22,661 bases of DNA from an uncultured Acetatifactor sp. (lineage in GTDB: Bacteria; Bacillota; Clostridia; Lachnospirales; Lachnospiraceae). The notes under the pieces are model-generated. The model did not search any database. It was given only the letters and a program-made list of their open reading frames with translations, and had not been told where the DNA came from. Shown in pieces: positions 7,849 to 16,368 of the stretch. A program made the translations under genes and the position numbers. The first letter of the stretch is position 1. Each line of letters starts with the position of its first letter. The stretch covers positions 1-22,661 of the forward strand of contig CAKSAN010000021.1 of NCBI GenBank assembly GCA_934436435.1, written 5' to 3'.

Positions 7849-9915
7849 TCAGTCTTCTGTGCTGTTTTCCATAAGCTTATTATCTGCAGTCTCAAAGTGC
7901 CCTTCACATATCTTATTTTTTGATGCATCGTAAAACTCAATATTCAGATCGGCAATGCCGTTCTCCAGAAGGCTCAAATACCGGAAGCTCTTCTCTGTAC
8001 TGTAATAGCTGTCCCCTGTCAGATACACTCCGTCAGAGGTGCTGATCCTGTAATATGCAATCTCTCTGTCCTGTCTTGGAGATAGCTCCACCGTCGCAAT
8101 TCCCGTATCCGCATTGACCGTGAGCGAGTACTCTCCAAGCTCCCTGTCCCCGGTTCCGCCGGTGGCCGTATACTGACTGACGATCTGCAGTTCCCCGCTC
8201 TGTTGGGAGGGATCGATTTCACAGTCGTCGACAAACTCCGTATCGTTATAGAAACGGATAAATGCCTTATCAATACTCTCTGTCGTGAGTGCCAGATGAC
8301 GAATGCTCTTATCTATTTCCGTTCTCTCTCCGATCTGCTTTCCGTCACACCAGAGTTCAAAGTGTGTGACTTCCACATTGAAATCGTCCGGGATATAGAC
8401 ATTCAGCCGGAACTGTTCCTGCTCAATGATCGATTCCATGTAATAGTATGCGCCGTTTTCGTACACTGTTTCCACATAGCTGTTGCCTTCGCCTCCCGCC
8501 TTCAGGTCTGCACCGGCGTCTGCAAGCAATATGGACACCCCGCCGCAGGTAAGGCGGTCAAAAGAATACAGTGCCTTGGTGTAATCGGCTAATGCGGAGA
8601 ACATCTCATTCTGCAGTTCCTCGTAGTCTTCTTTTTCCGTTGTGAATTCCTCGTTTGTCAGTTCACCCAGCTTATTCAGGCTCTCTGCGGCCGTCAGCGA
8701 TTTTTCCGCCTTGTTCACCGCCTCCACTGCTGCGAGGTAAGCATTACGCAGGGAGACATAATTTTCAAAGGTATCCGTCACTTCATCTGTCAGATCCTTC
8801 TGCGCATTCTCGCGCTCAAGTCTTGCATCCTCGTATTCCAGCGCAGCTTCATACAGGGCATATGGCTCATCCTCCACATAACGGATGCCGGAAATCGCTC
8901 CCTTGAACCATTCCTTGGGAATTCTGATAAACAGGATTTTCTTCTTTCCCTGCCATGGCTCATCTATCTTCTGTAAAAAAACTTCATATGCACTCTTAAA
9001 TGCCTTCTTGTTCACCTTGGTTCCGGCATACACCTGATTCACATAGCCCGAAATATAGTTCATCTTGTTTCCGTACTGTCCGTTCATCAGATTATAATTG
9101 GTGCGAAGACTGATCAGTGCAGTGTTCTCCGACATGCATACATCATAGTAACTCTGGTCATGATCCAACGTATACTGTATCAGATCCTGTAACTGTGTTC
9201 TTGAGATTTCCGCAGACACGAAAGGATTCTCAAAGCTGTATCCCGTTGTCACATCCATGCCGATTGCATCCGACAGCTTTTTCTTGCTCTGTTCATAGGA
9301 TCGTCTGTCCTCGGCTATCTTGTTCTGCAGGGAAGTAATATTGGTATTCAATATGTCAATATCGTTCTGACTCGCCTCACCGAGTTTCAGCTTCGCCTTA
9401 TCCTTGACAAGCTGTTCCTCGAACACCGCCAGCCGGTTTTCGTTAAATCGTATGGATTCTTCCAGTACCACAGCATCCACGAAAAGCGTGCTTACCTTTT
9501 CATATTCCTCCAGTACGACATCCGTCAACTGATGCTCCAGGGAATCGATCTCACTCTGAATCTCTATGGGTTTGAACTGGAATTCATATGCCTCCGACAG
9601 ATCCGGTTTCGTCGGGAACTTGAAAGACAACAGCGGCGACCACCGGAAGGTAGACATATTCTTCTGTTTTTCCCTGATGGACCGGTAGGCCTGACTGAGA
9701 GATGCCTGTTTCACCGAAAGCTGACTCTCTACCTTCTCATAGGATGCACTGTTAGCCACCGCGAGCTTTTTCGCCTCTGTAAGCGTCAGAGTTTTCGCCT
9801 CCGCCGCCTCACAGTTCATGGGAGCCATGCTCCAGCCCGCCGGAAAGATCATGCAGACTGCCAGAAGGAACGTCAATATTCTGTTGTTGATCCCCGTCAG
9901 TCTGTTTTTCTTCAT
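7849..9915 (-). CDS. Secreted TolC-like (OEP) coiled-coil protein with C-terminal beta domains
   Basis: A 688-aa exported protein. Residues 1-40 form a signal peptide, with a hydrophobic core at 12-26 and a likely cleavage near CEAAEA. Two TolC/outer-membrane-efflux-like halves follow. The first, at about 42-245, shows LTLTEAKKLAVANS and KLKLGEASQNDIDILNTNI. The second, at about 350-455, shows LYEAALEYEDARLE and ESLNKLGELTNEEF. Residues about 460-688 appear to form two beta-sandwich domains (FRLNVYIPDDFNVEVTHFEL and GEYSLTVNADTGIATVEL). TolC proteins normally cross an outer membrane. Here, in a probably single-membrane host, such a fold would stand on or in the wall. The ATG overlaps the MORN gene stop by 1 nt (TGATG), with GGAGGA upstream. 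The TolC similarity is clear from the repeat pattern. A transport function is not shown. Confidence 0.87.
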   Translation of the reverse strand: MKKNRLTGINNRILTFLLAVCMIFPAGWSMAPMNCEAAEAKTLTLTEAKKLAVANSASYEKVESQLSVKQASLSQAYRSIREKQKNMSTFRWSPLLSFKFPTKPDLSEAYEFQFKPIEIQSEIDSLEHQLTDVVLEEYEKVSTLFVDAVVLEESIRFNENRLAVFEEQLVKDKAKLKLGEASQNDIDILNTNITSLQNKIAEDRRSYEQSKKKLSDAIGMDVTTGYSFENPFVSAEISRTQLQDLIQYTLDHDQSYYDVCMSENTALISLRTNYNLMNGQYGNKMNYISGYVNQVYAGTKVNKKAFKSAYEVFLQKIDEPWQGKKKILFIRIPKEWFKGAISGIRYVEDEPYALYEAALEYEDARLERENAQKDLTDEVTDTFENYVSLRNAYLAAVEAVNKAEKSLTAAESLNKLGELTNEEFTTEKEDYEELQNEMFSALADYTKALYSFDRLTCGGVSILLADAGADLKAGGEGNSYVETVYENGAYYYMESIIEQEQFRLNVYIPDDFNVEVTHFELWCDGKQIGERTEIDKSIRHLALTTESIDKAFIRFYNDTEFVDDCEIDPSQQSGELQIVSQYTATGGTGDRELGEYSLTVNADTGIATVELSPRQDREIAYYRISTSDGVYLTGDSYYSTEKSFRYLSLLENGIADLNIEFYDASKNKICEGHFETADNKLMENSTED

Positions 9916-11135
9916 CAGGCTCCTCCCTCTGCCTCCGTAATACTGTAATAGGAAAATGTTCCCTGCTGATCCTGTGCCACAAAGGTATAGATCAGACCGT
10001 TTTTCTCAAAGGAATAGAGAAATACTTCCCTCTCCCCGTCATAATCTGTCACGCGGTAATAATCGTCATAAATGCGTTCCGTTACCACATCCGCCGATAT
10101 ACCTCCGGCCAGCCGGCTGTAGCACACTGCCTCCGGCATTGTGATCAGAGACTGTCCTTCGTAATTCTCCGAACCGAAATAGCTTTTTAGTTCTTCTATG
10201 GTGCTGAACTTTTCCGTTCCCACAGGGAAGCTGTCCCGCAGCACATAGACTGTTCCAACTTTGATGGCGCCGTCCAATGCATTGGTGTCCTGCGCCCCCG
10301 CATAGACCGCATCAATATCCTTCATGACAACAACAAAATTCTCGTCATCTTCGTACAGATCCCGCCTTCCGGTATAAGCCTTGGATGCCTCCGCGGTAGT
10401 CTTTCCCAGGAAATCACTGTAGACGATCTGATCCTTCGTAAAATTTCCCTGGAAGATCACATTGTTGCCTCCGTCATACAGGACTCCCTCTCCTTCCATC
10501 ATTCCCTGCGAAAATCCGCCGTTGTACCAGAGAGAACCGTTGTCCCTGTACAGTTTTCCCGTGCCCTCATACAAATTATTGCTGAACTGCCCCTGATAGT
10601 GCATAACACCGTCGTCATAATACTGCGTGCCGGTACCTTCATAGCAGTTCTTCTCAAACTGCCCCTGATACACCATCACTCCGGTTCGGTTGTAAAGCTG
10701 ACCGTTTCCTGTTACATATCCTTTCTCCACATCTCCTTCGTAGGCGAGGTAACCGCCTTCTCCGGTGATCTGTACGCGTCCCTCCGCAAAACGCAGGAGC
10801 AGCGAATCATAGCTGTATTTCTTAATCTCAGTTCCGCTGGTACTGGTTCCTCTGATCAGATTTAAGTTTACCAGATAGATAAGACTCAGGGTCGTTATGA
10901 CGACCGCTATCGCAAAGGCAAGGCGTTTGCTGACCAGCCAGCCGAAGACCTCGTAATAATCCTTTTTGTCTCTCGGTCTGACGTTGAAAATCCGTGAAAA
11001 GAAACCCCGGATCCCCGCCACGACCCTTGTTTTAATGAAGCTCCAACTGGTCCATAATTTGATTTTGGTGAATATAGGTGTGATCTTCGCCGTCAGCGAC
11101 GCCCATAAAACCTGAAAAATGTTATTGCTTTTCAT
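9915..11135 (-). CDS. Membrane-anchored MORN-repeat protein, repeats predicted outside the cell
   Basis: A 406-aa protein. About 70 basic residues precede one transmembrane segment at about 71-93. The positive-inside rule (RPRDKK and SKR before it) places the N-terminus inside and the rest outside. Residues about 124-235 hold five MORN-type units of about 22-24 aa with the pattern YxGxFxxxxYEGxGxxY, for example VYQGQFEKNCYEGTGTQYY and HYQGQFSNNLYEGTGKLY. The last 160 residues are globular, with a YEDDENFVVVMKDIDAVYAG segment. MORN repeats usually bind lipids or proteins on the cytosolic side, so an outward MORN domain is unusual. The start has GAGG about 10 nt upstream, and the gene lies 13 nt after the cyclase-like gene. 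Function unknown; a scaffold or wall-contact role is plausible. Confidence 0.87.
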   Translation of the reverse strand: MKSNNIFQVLWASLTAKITPIFTKIKLWTSWSFIKTRVVAGIRGFFSRIFNVRPRDKKDYYEVFGWLVSKRLAFAIAVVITTLSLIYLVNLNLIRGTSTSGTEIKKYSYDSLLLRFAEGRVQITGEGGYLAYEGDVEKGYVTGNGQLYNRTGVMVYQGQFEKNCYEGTGTQYYDDGVMHYQGQFSNNLYEGTGKLYRDNGSLWYNGGFSQGMMEGEGVLYDGGNNVIFQGNFTKDQIVYSDFLGKTTAEASKAYTGRRDLYEDDENFVVVMKDIDAVYAGAQDTNALDGAIKVGTVYVLRDSFPVGTEKFSTIEELKSYFGSENYEGQSLITMPEAVCYSRLAGGISADVVTERIYDDYYRVTDYDGEREVFLYSFEKNGLIYTFVAQDQQGTFSYYSITEAEGGA

Positions 11136-11148
11136 AAAGCTTCATCCT

Positions 11149-13557
11149 CTAATCATAATGCAATCCACAGTCGATGGCCTCGCCATGTGCCTCATTCAGA
11201 TGCTTCTCGCAGGCAAACAGATACCATTTTGCAATCCTGTCCTCCGGCAGTTCCCGCAAAAGCTCCGAGAACGTACTTCTCGCCAGATAGAAATCATACT
11301 GGTAAAACAGCTGCAATGCCTGTTCAAATTTCTCCTTCGTCTGAAGCTTCGCCATGCGCTCCCTGTTCGGACACGCATCCAGTACTTCATACAGCTTTAC
11401 TTTTCCGCCGTTTGCACTGACATATCCGAGGTAGCGGGTGTCCTTATCCCGGCATCCGTTCTGCATGATTTCCTCCGTCACCACAACCCGAAGCCCCAGG
11501 GTTCCGAGCCATGCAGCATATTCGTCCTGGTGGAACTTATCTCTGGTGTCCAGAAACGGGAAACACTGGGTCTCCGTTCCCGCAACGCCGTATATAAACT
11601 GTGAGCGGAACAGGAAGACTGTGGCCGGTATGCCGTTCCGGTACGCATTCTCCGGAAAATCTCTGATCAGATCCACCGCAAACTGAACCGTATCTCCTTT
11701 TTCAGTGGGGAACAGCAGTTTCAGTACCGACAGTCTGGCATCGCTGGATACCGTGATTCCTCCCTGTTCGCGCTGTCTTCTTTCGAGTGCCTCCAGAAAG
11801 CGGTTGCGGTTCTCAAGAGTTGCATCTTTTCCCGCCGGATCGATCCCTACGATTGCCATGCTGCCCGCAAGCTTTCTCTCATCTCCGCTTACCACTTCCA
11901 TGATGGAATTTTTCTCCAGCAGCTTTTCAATTTCCTTCGGTGCAAACCGGTAATACGCCTCAAAAATCTGGAGTTTGCTGTAATTCATCTTTTTCAGCGT
12001 CTTATCCGTCTCATTAATGCTGTTCCACATGCTCTCCATGTCTTTTCCGTGTACATCCGGACGTTCAATGTCCTGGCTGCCGCCGGCCACGCGGAGCATT
12101 ACATTCTTTAGCTTTCCGATGTCTCTGGACTGTGCGGTCAGAAAAGCGATGCCTAATGCACTAAGTATTACATAAACCGCTAATCCGATCAGACCGTCTC
12201 TGATGAGAACATCTTTCCATTGGTAAAGTACAAAGTTCGTAGAAAGCACCCCGATCAGGGCATAACCACCTTGCACTGTCGGCATACTTCCGAGGAAATA
12301 TTTCCTCTCCCCGATCTTCACCTCTGCCGACAGATATTTTTCTTCGTTGACAGTGCGGGTAGCCAGTTGTTGCGCCACATCCGTGTAGAGTTCGGCAATG
12401 GGCCGGCCGTTCCAGATACCAGTGCCCGCAAGGATCGTCCCGTCGCTTACACGCACCAGGCAAGCCTCACGAAAATACGCGGACACACCGTTACCGCAGA
12501 CCAGTTTTTTCATTTCATAGTCCTGCTTATAATAGGCTTCCGAAGTGTAATATTCCTGCATGTCCTCCGGAACTGCCACTTGAAAAGCCTCATTGTCAGC
12601 CAGTTCCTTCAGATATACCGCTGAAAGTTCCCTGCATTTATCCGCCTCTTTCCCGTATTCCATGCAGAAGGCAAACAGGACATTGCCTGCCACAAGGAGC
12701 AACAGCACTGCCTCCATTGCCGCAATCATGCAGATCAGTCTGCTCTTTTTCTGTAGCATGCTCTCTGCAATAACGAGAATCAGCAGACCGGAAAACAGAA
12801 TCACCACATACCGGAAAATCAGTTCCATATGGCTGCCCAGATACTGCTTTACTGTACAATGTCTCCCTTGAAATAATGCAATCAGTTCCGCATCCGGTAC
12901 AAAATTCTCAGCACCGGAACCGTCATCCAGATAGAGAAGCATCTTCCCCCTCTGGTATCTCGCCTGCAGGATTGCTCTTCCATCAGCCGTAGCCGTCATT
13001 GTCACTTCTTCGACATTCAACGGTTCCTCCGTCTCTTCTGCCGTATTTCCGCTTTCCTCCCTGGGCACGCGGTATACGGAAGCACTTTTACCGTTTCCAT
13101 CCACAACCGTCAGATAATATCCGCCGTCATCCTCACTGAATCCCGTCAGTCTGCCGTATCCTTCCAGTCTGATTGGCAAACTACGGGAGATCCATGTAAG
13201 ATCCTGCGTATATTCTGCAATCCTGTACTGGTTCCCTGACACCCCATCCTCTGTGTACCATCCTTCCATCAGCACCGATATGTTCTGTCCGGCCAGAATA
13301 CCGGCACACCGGTATCCCTCCCCGGCGCCATCCGCCTCAACGACTGTCGTTACTTCTCCGTCGTCCGCAATGCGGTACAGCTTCCCTGCTCCGTCCGAAT
13401 TGTCCGTGGCATACAAAAATGACTCCACCTGCGCCATATGCGTATCCGACACATACCCTGCCGGATTCCGGTAGCCGAGCCAGCAGTCTGTAACGCCAAT
13501 GACAACCAGTATGGCGATCCAGATGCAGTTGATGATAACACCTACTTTTTTCTTCAT
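11149..13557 (-). CDS. Multi-pass receptor with degenerate class III nucleotidyl cyclase domain
   Basis: An 802-aa membrane protein. TM1 is at about 2-27. An external beta-rich domain at about 30-245 follows, with propeller-like KLYRIADDGEV strands. TM2 and TM3 lie at about 246-300. A second external domain at about 301-447 is Cache-like, TM4 is at about 453-476, and a HAMP-like linker follows. The cytoplasmic part opens with YYRFAPKEIEKLLEKNSIME and GSMAIVGID, the classic lead-in of adenylate cyclases (FVPKEF...LLGK...TILFSD). Aligned by eye, the first metal Asp is kept (D573) but the second appears replaced by Ser (about S610). The usual GDxVNxAxR motif is replaced by a LDTRDKFHQDEYAAWL stretch, so catalysis is doubtful. 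The C-terminal 45 residues look TPR-like. The TTG at 13575 lacks an RBS, so the ATG at 13557 is preferred. Confidence 0.85.
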   Translation of the reverse strand: MKKKVGVIINCIWIAILVVIGVTDCWLGYRNPAGYVSDTHMAQVESFLYATDNSDGAGKLYRIADDGEVTTVVEADGAGEGYRCAGILAGQNISVLMEGWYTEDGVSGNQYRIAEYTQDLTWISRSLPIRLEGYGRLTGFSEDDGGYYLTVVDGNGKSASVYRVPREESGNTAEETEEPLNVEEVTMTATADGRAILQARYQRGKMLLYLDDGSGAENFVPDAELIALFQGRHCTVKQYLGSHMELIFRYVVILFSGLLILVIAESMLQKKSRLICMIAAMEAVLLLLVAGNVLFAFCMEYGKEADKCRELSAVYLKELADNEAFQVAVPEDMQEYYTSEAYYKQDYEMKKLVCGNGVSAYFREACLVRVSDGTILAGTGIWNGRPIAELYTDVAQQLATRTVNEEKYLSAEVKIGERKYFLGSMPTVQGGYALIGVLSTNFVLYQWKDVLIRDGLIGLAVYVILSALGIAFLTAQSRDIGKLKNVMLRVAGGSQDIERPDVHGKDMESMWNSINETDKTLKKMNYSKLQIFEAYYRFAPKEIEKLLEKNSIMEVVSGDERKLAGSMAIVGIDPAGKDATLENRNRFLEALERRQREQGGITVSSDARLSVLKLLFPTEKGDTVQFAVDLIRDFPENAYRNGIPATVFLFRSQFIYGVAGTETQCFPFLDTRDKFHQDEYAAWLGTLGLRVVVTEEIMQNGCRDKDTRYLGYVSANGGKVKLYEVLDACPNRERMAKLQTKEKFEQALQLFYQYDFYLARSTFSELLRELPEDRIAKWYLFACEKHLNEAHGEAIDCGLHYD

Positions 13558-13578
13558 ATAATCTAAAGTCTCCAATGT

Positions 13579-14427
13579 CTACTTATATCTCAGGTTCTCT
13601 GTACCGATCACCTTAAAGCTGTTCATAAACAGTCGCAACCACGGCGCGTCGCCAAAAATAAGCTGTGCAAGGAACGTCACCGCTACGATCAGCGCCAGAA
13701 AAATACATATAATAAAAAGAATTCGAAACAGTGTGTCCCTGTATGCCGTTATCCAGGCAGTCATTCTGGCGCGAATTCCTCTCTTTTCCTTCGAGACCGC
13801 AGCAATCCTGATGTCTTTATATAACTCGCTGAACTCGCTGTAGCTTCTTTTCTCTATTTTCTTTTTCAGCAGGGTATAACTTACCGCTTTCTGGGGGGCT
13901 TTCGGTTTCAAAAGCTCCAGCAGTATTCTTGCACACTGTACGGTGCATTCCTTTTCGGTGATCTCTGGATCAATCTCCGCAAGATCAATCTGATAACTCA
14001 GGAAAACGGAATCGTCCTTGGCGAGATGGATCTGATTCTGTTGCAGCATGAGATACAGCATGGGATAGGGGATCCCCTCCATCATGCACGCGAGGATCAG
14101 ATGAATACAGATATCCTCGCATTTCGAAAGCGGAAACCGCTCTCCCGCGTAAAACGCCGTCAGTGGTCGTTCCGTCTTATAGGGAAAGACCATACAGAAA
14201 TCGCCGTTCCAGGAAAAACTCGCCACGCAGGCTCTCTTCCTGTTCTCACTGCTGTGTTCAAAGGACTCGAGAACCTGCTTGACGATCGTGTGATTCTTGA
14301 TGAGTAACAGCGTATACAGGCTGCCCGCATCCGAATTCAGATCCCTGCAGACAAGCACATCATTCGCCGCACTTTTCTGTACAATACGAACCGTATTCAG
14401 TTGCATTCCATGGGATTCATAAATCAT
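13579..14427 (-). CDS. Pseudokinase-like protein with C-terminal membrane segment
   Basis: A 282-aa protein. The soluble part, about 1-225, faintly resembles a kinase fold. An N-lobe-like VLVCRDLNSDAGSLYTLLLI is followed by IKNHTIVKQVLE. A helical middle follows (CEDICIHLILACMMEGIPYP at 103-122). Then comes QNQIHLAKDDSVFLSYQIDL near 130-149, resembling the catalytic-loop to DFG region but without HRD or DFG. One strong transmembrane helix lies at about 233-257, leaving a short tail. The soluble domain is therefore cytoplasmic if the tail is outside. It directly precedes the cyclase-like receptor (21 nt), suggesting a signalling pair. The ATG at 14427 has AAGGAG 14 nt away, which is long; an ATA 9 nt upstream would fit the spacing better but would be very unusual. 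Kinase similarity is a low-confidence reading. Confidence 0.75.
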   Translation of the reverse strand: MIYESHGMQLNTVRIVQKSAANDVLVCRDLNSDAGSLYTLLLIKNHTIVKQVLESFEHSSENRKRACVASFSWNGDFCMVFPYKTERPLTAFYAGERFPLSKCEDICIHLILACMMEGIPYPMLYLMLQQNQIHLAKDDSVFLSYQIDLAEIDPEITEKECTVQCARILLELLKPKAPQKAVSYTLLKKKIEKRSYSEFSELYKDIRIAAVSKEKRGIRARMTAWITAYRDTLFRILFIICIFLALIVAVTFLAQLIFGDAPWLRLFMNSFKVIGTENLRYK

Positions 14428-14459
14428 CTCTGTTATGCGTACTCCTTATCTGCCCGGAA

Positions 14460-16268
14460 TCACTTTTTATCCGTATCATCTGCCGCCTTTTTCTTGACGA
14501 TGGCATAAGCATAGGTACAGATCACAGGCATATCCACACAATAAATTCTGATCTCGTAAACGCCTTCCTTACTGGGTGCCGTATAGACGCCTTCCGCCGT
14601 GATCTCTCCGCTGCCCGGCTCCGTCAGTTCATAGGCAATAGTATAACTGTCCATGTTGGTACATTTTACTTCAAAATAATAGCTTTCCTTCGCTCCGAGA
14701 ACAACGGTCGGTGTCACAGCGGCAATACTTCTGTCACTGTAATCCTCCTTCAGACCAAGGTCGTTTCCTGCCGGGAACTTCATTGCCACCCAGCGGTATG
14801 TCAGGACGAGATAATCCACGTTCTGCAGAAGCTTCGCTGCTACCGTAAAGCTTCCCTTGTCGTTCATCACCTTCACGGCTGTCTCCACATTGACATTCGT
14901 TCTGGCGGTATTTTCAAACAGTTCGGGATTCCCGTAGATCGTATTCTTTGCGCCGACGCCAAGGGCCGCGTCCTCCGCTATGTACTCATAACCGATGTCT
15001 ACATATACATTTCCTTTTCCGAGACCGTGAATGATTTCACCTGAATAGCAGATATCACCCTTTTTTGCTGCATTTCCCAACGGGATCTCCAGGGTTCCGG
15101 TAGCGATCTGAGGCTCTGCACTCATATCCCTGCCGACATTCTCAACTCGGATGTTCTCTGTCCTGCCGTCCTCCCGCACGATTTCGGAATCGTCCTCTCT
15201 CAAAAAGTACGACAAATACTCGTGTCTCTTGGCGTGCTGCGCAGGCGACGCAATATATTTTTTAACATGATTCTCGATCACTTCTTCAATCAGATACGCG
15301 CTGTCCGTGCGCACCAGCTTCAGATCCGCCAGGCGAATGAAGTCCTCCACACCGCCCATGCTCTGCATCTCAAGGCTGACGCGTCCAATCTCACGGTTCA
15401 CAAGCTCCCTCGGTGTCAGATCCCCGATCATCACCTTCAGGGAAAGTGCAGACATCACCGGTGCCTCTGCTCCGTTCACCGTTGCACTGGCGCTGTCACT
15501 CTTCAATACCACATCCGTATCCACCAGAGAGACATTCTGAACCGTCATCCAGTATTCCTTCGTTACCGTCTCTCCCTGATCCAACGCAATATCCTCAAAC
15601 GCAATCTCTATTTCATGTCCACCGTCCTGTGAACGGAATGCCGGTGTCTGAAGTACACCGTGATAGGAAAACGTCTTCTTATCCGCAGACAATTTCTGCA
15701 CCTTTGCAAGCATTCTCACCTGTTTTCCTCTGCACACAGTTGCCGGAAGGATCACCTCAACCAGATAGTCGTCCGTCTCCAGCAGCGTTCCCTTCACCAG
15801 GAATTCCGATTCCAGCTCAAAGCCGCCCTCTGCGTCGACACTGTCCATCAAAAACAGCTGGTATTCCTCACTAATTCGGTTGTATTCATATTCCTTGTCG
15901 GCGTTCTGGCTGTTCAGAGCATAAACAGTATGTACATCCTTCTCCTGATATCTGAGACAAAGGCTCGCAAGATTCGTCTTCAGCTGGTCAAATCCTTCGA
16001 TGGAAGACAGCTTTTTCACCACGGAGGACTCAATGACAATTTCTCTTCCCAGACCGTCTATCGCCGCTCCGCTCTCCACAAGAAGCGATAGGTCATCGAG
16101 ACTGAACACTCCGCATCCGCAGATAATTCCCGCGCCATACATCATATTGTTCAGGAATCTTCTCTTGTTGTTAAAATAATTCTGCTCAGCCTGAAAATCA
16201 GCACTCGTCAGCATTTTCCCGGGGTAATAACGATTTCGTTCAAACGGATAGATTTGGTTATTATTCAT
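14460..16268 (-). CDS. eCIS-associated particle protein, first gene of the operon
   Basis: A 602-aa soluble protein starting MNNNQIYPFERNRYYPGKML. The first 90 residues contain RYYPGKMLTSADFQAEQNYF, KRRFLNNMMYGAGIICGCGV and SGAAIDGLGREIVI. I recall this signature (R-R-Y-G-K-L-DF-EQ-Y, KRR, G-G-G, D-G-REI) from large uncharacterised proteins in eCIS and related loci. The central part is mixed alpha/beta. The last about 90 residues look like an Ig-type repeat, with SGEITAEGVYTAPSKEGVYE. A baseplate-peripheral, fibre-like or target-contact role is possible. A longer frame to 16349 overlaps the promoter and lacks an RBS, whereas the ATG at 16268 has GAGG 9 nt upstream. Being first, it should be expressed with the membrane genes that follow. 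Confidence 0.83.
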   Translation of the reverse strand: MNNNQIYPFERNRYYPGKMLTSADFQAEQNYFNNKRRFLNNMMYGAGIICGCGVFSLDDLSLLVESGAAIDGLGREIVIESSVVKKLSSIEGFDQLKTNLASLCLRYQEKDVHTVYALNSQNADKEYEYNRISEEYQLFLMDSVDAEGGFELESEFLVKGTLLETDDYLVEVILPATVCRGKQVRMLAKVQKLSADKKTFSYHGVLQTPAFRSQDGGHEIEIAFEDIALDQGETVTKEYWMTVQNVSLVDTDVVLKSDSASATVNGAEAPVMSALSLKVMIGDLTPRELVNREIGRVSLEMQSMGGVEDFIRLADLKLVRTDSAYLIEEVIENHVKKYIASPAQHAKRHEYLSYFLREDDSEIVREDGRTENIRVENVGRDMSAEPQIATGTLEIPLGNAAKKGDICYSGEIIHGLGKGNVYVDIGYEYIAEDAALGVGAKNTIYGNPELFENTARTNVNVETAVKVMNDKGSFTVAAKLLQNVDYLVLTYRWVAMKFPAGNDLGLKEDYSDRSIAAVTPTVVLGAKESYYFEVKCTNMDSYTIAYELTEPGSGEITAEGVYTAPSKEGVYEIRIYCVDMPVICTYAYAIVKKKAADDTDKK

Positions 16269-16339
16269 ATTCGCTTTCCTCATCTGCTTATAATTTTTGT
16301 TAGATTTTTCAATAGACAATTTTTTACCATATTTTACAT

Positions 16340-16368
16340 ATTGTAACATATACGAAATTTCTTTTCAA
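16340..16368 (-). promoter_or_regulatory. Sigma-A promoter of the eCIS operon
   Basis: On the minus strand a TTGAAA -35 box (16363-16368) is separated by exactly 17 bp from a TACAAT -10 box (16340-16345). Transcription would start near 16333, leaving a leader of about 65 nt before the first ATG at 16268. No other promoter of this quality was seen within the operon, so it probably drives the whole unit. One arm of an inverted repeat occupies the -35/-10 spacer. Confidence 0.75.

Noticed and set aside
13558..13575. TTG start of the cyclase-like protein at 13575
   Set aside because: No ribosome binding site precedes it. Its own bases supply the GGAG used by the ATG at 13557.
1..16268. A prophage with a myovirus tail
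   Set aside because: No capsid, portal, terminase, integrase or lysis gene is present. DUF4255, DUF4280, DUF6760-like and two tube paralogues point to an eCIS, though the part left of the window is unseen.
16269..16349. Upstream 27-codon extension of the 602-aa protein (start at 16349)
   Set aside because: It overlaps the -10 box and transcription start of the promoter, lacks a ribosome binding site, and the ATG at 16268 has GAGG at good spacing and the expected N-terminal sequence.
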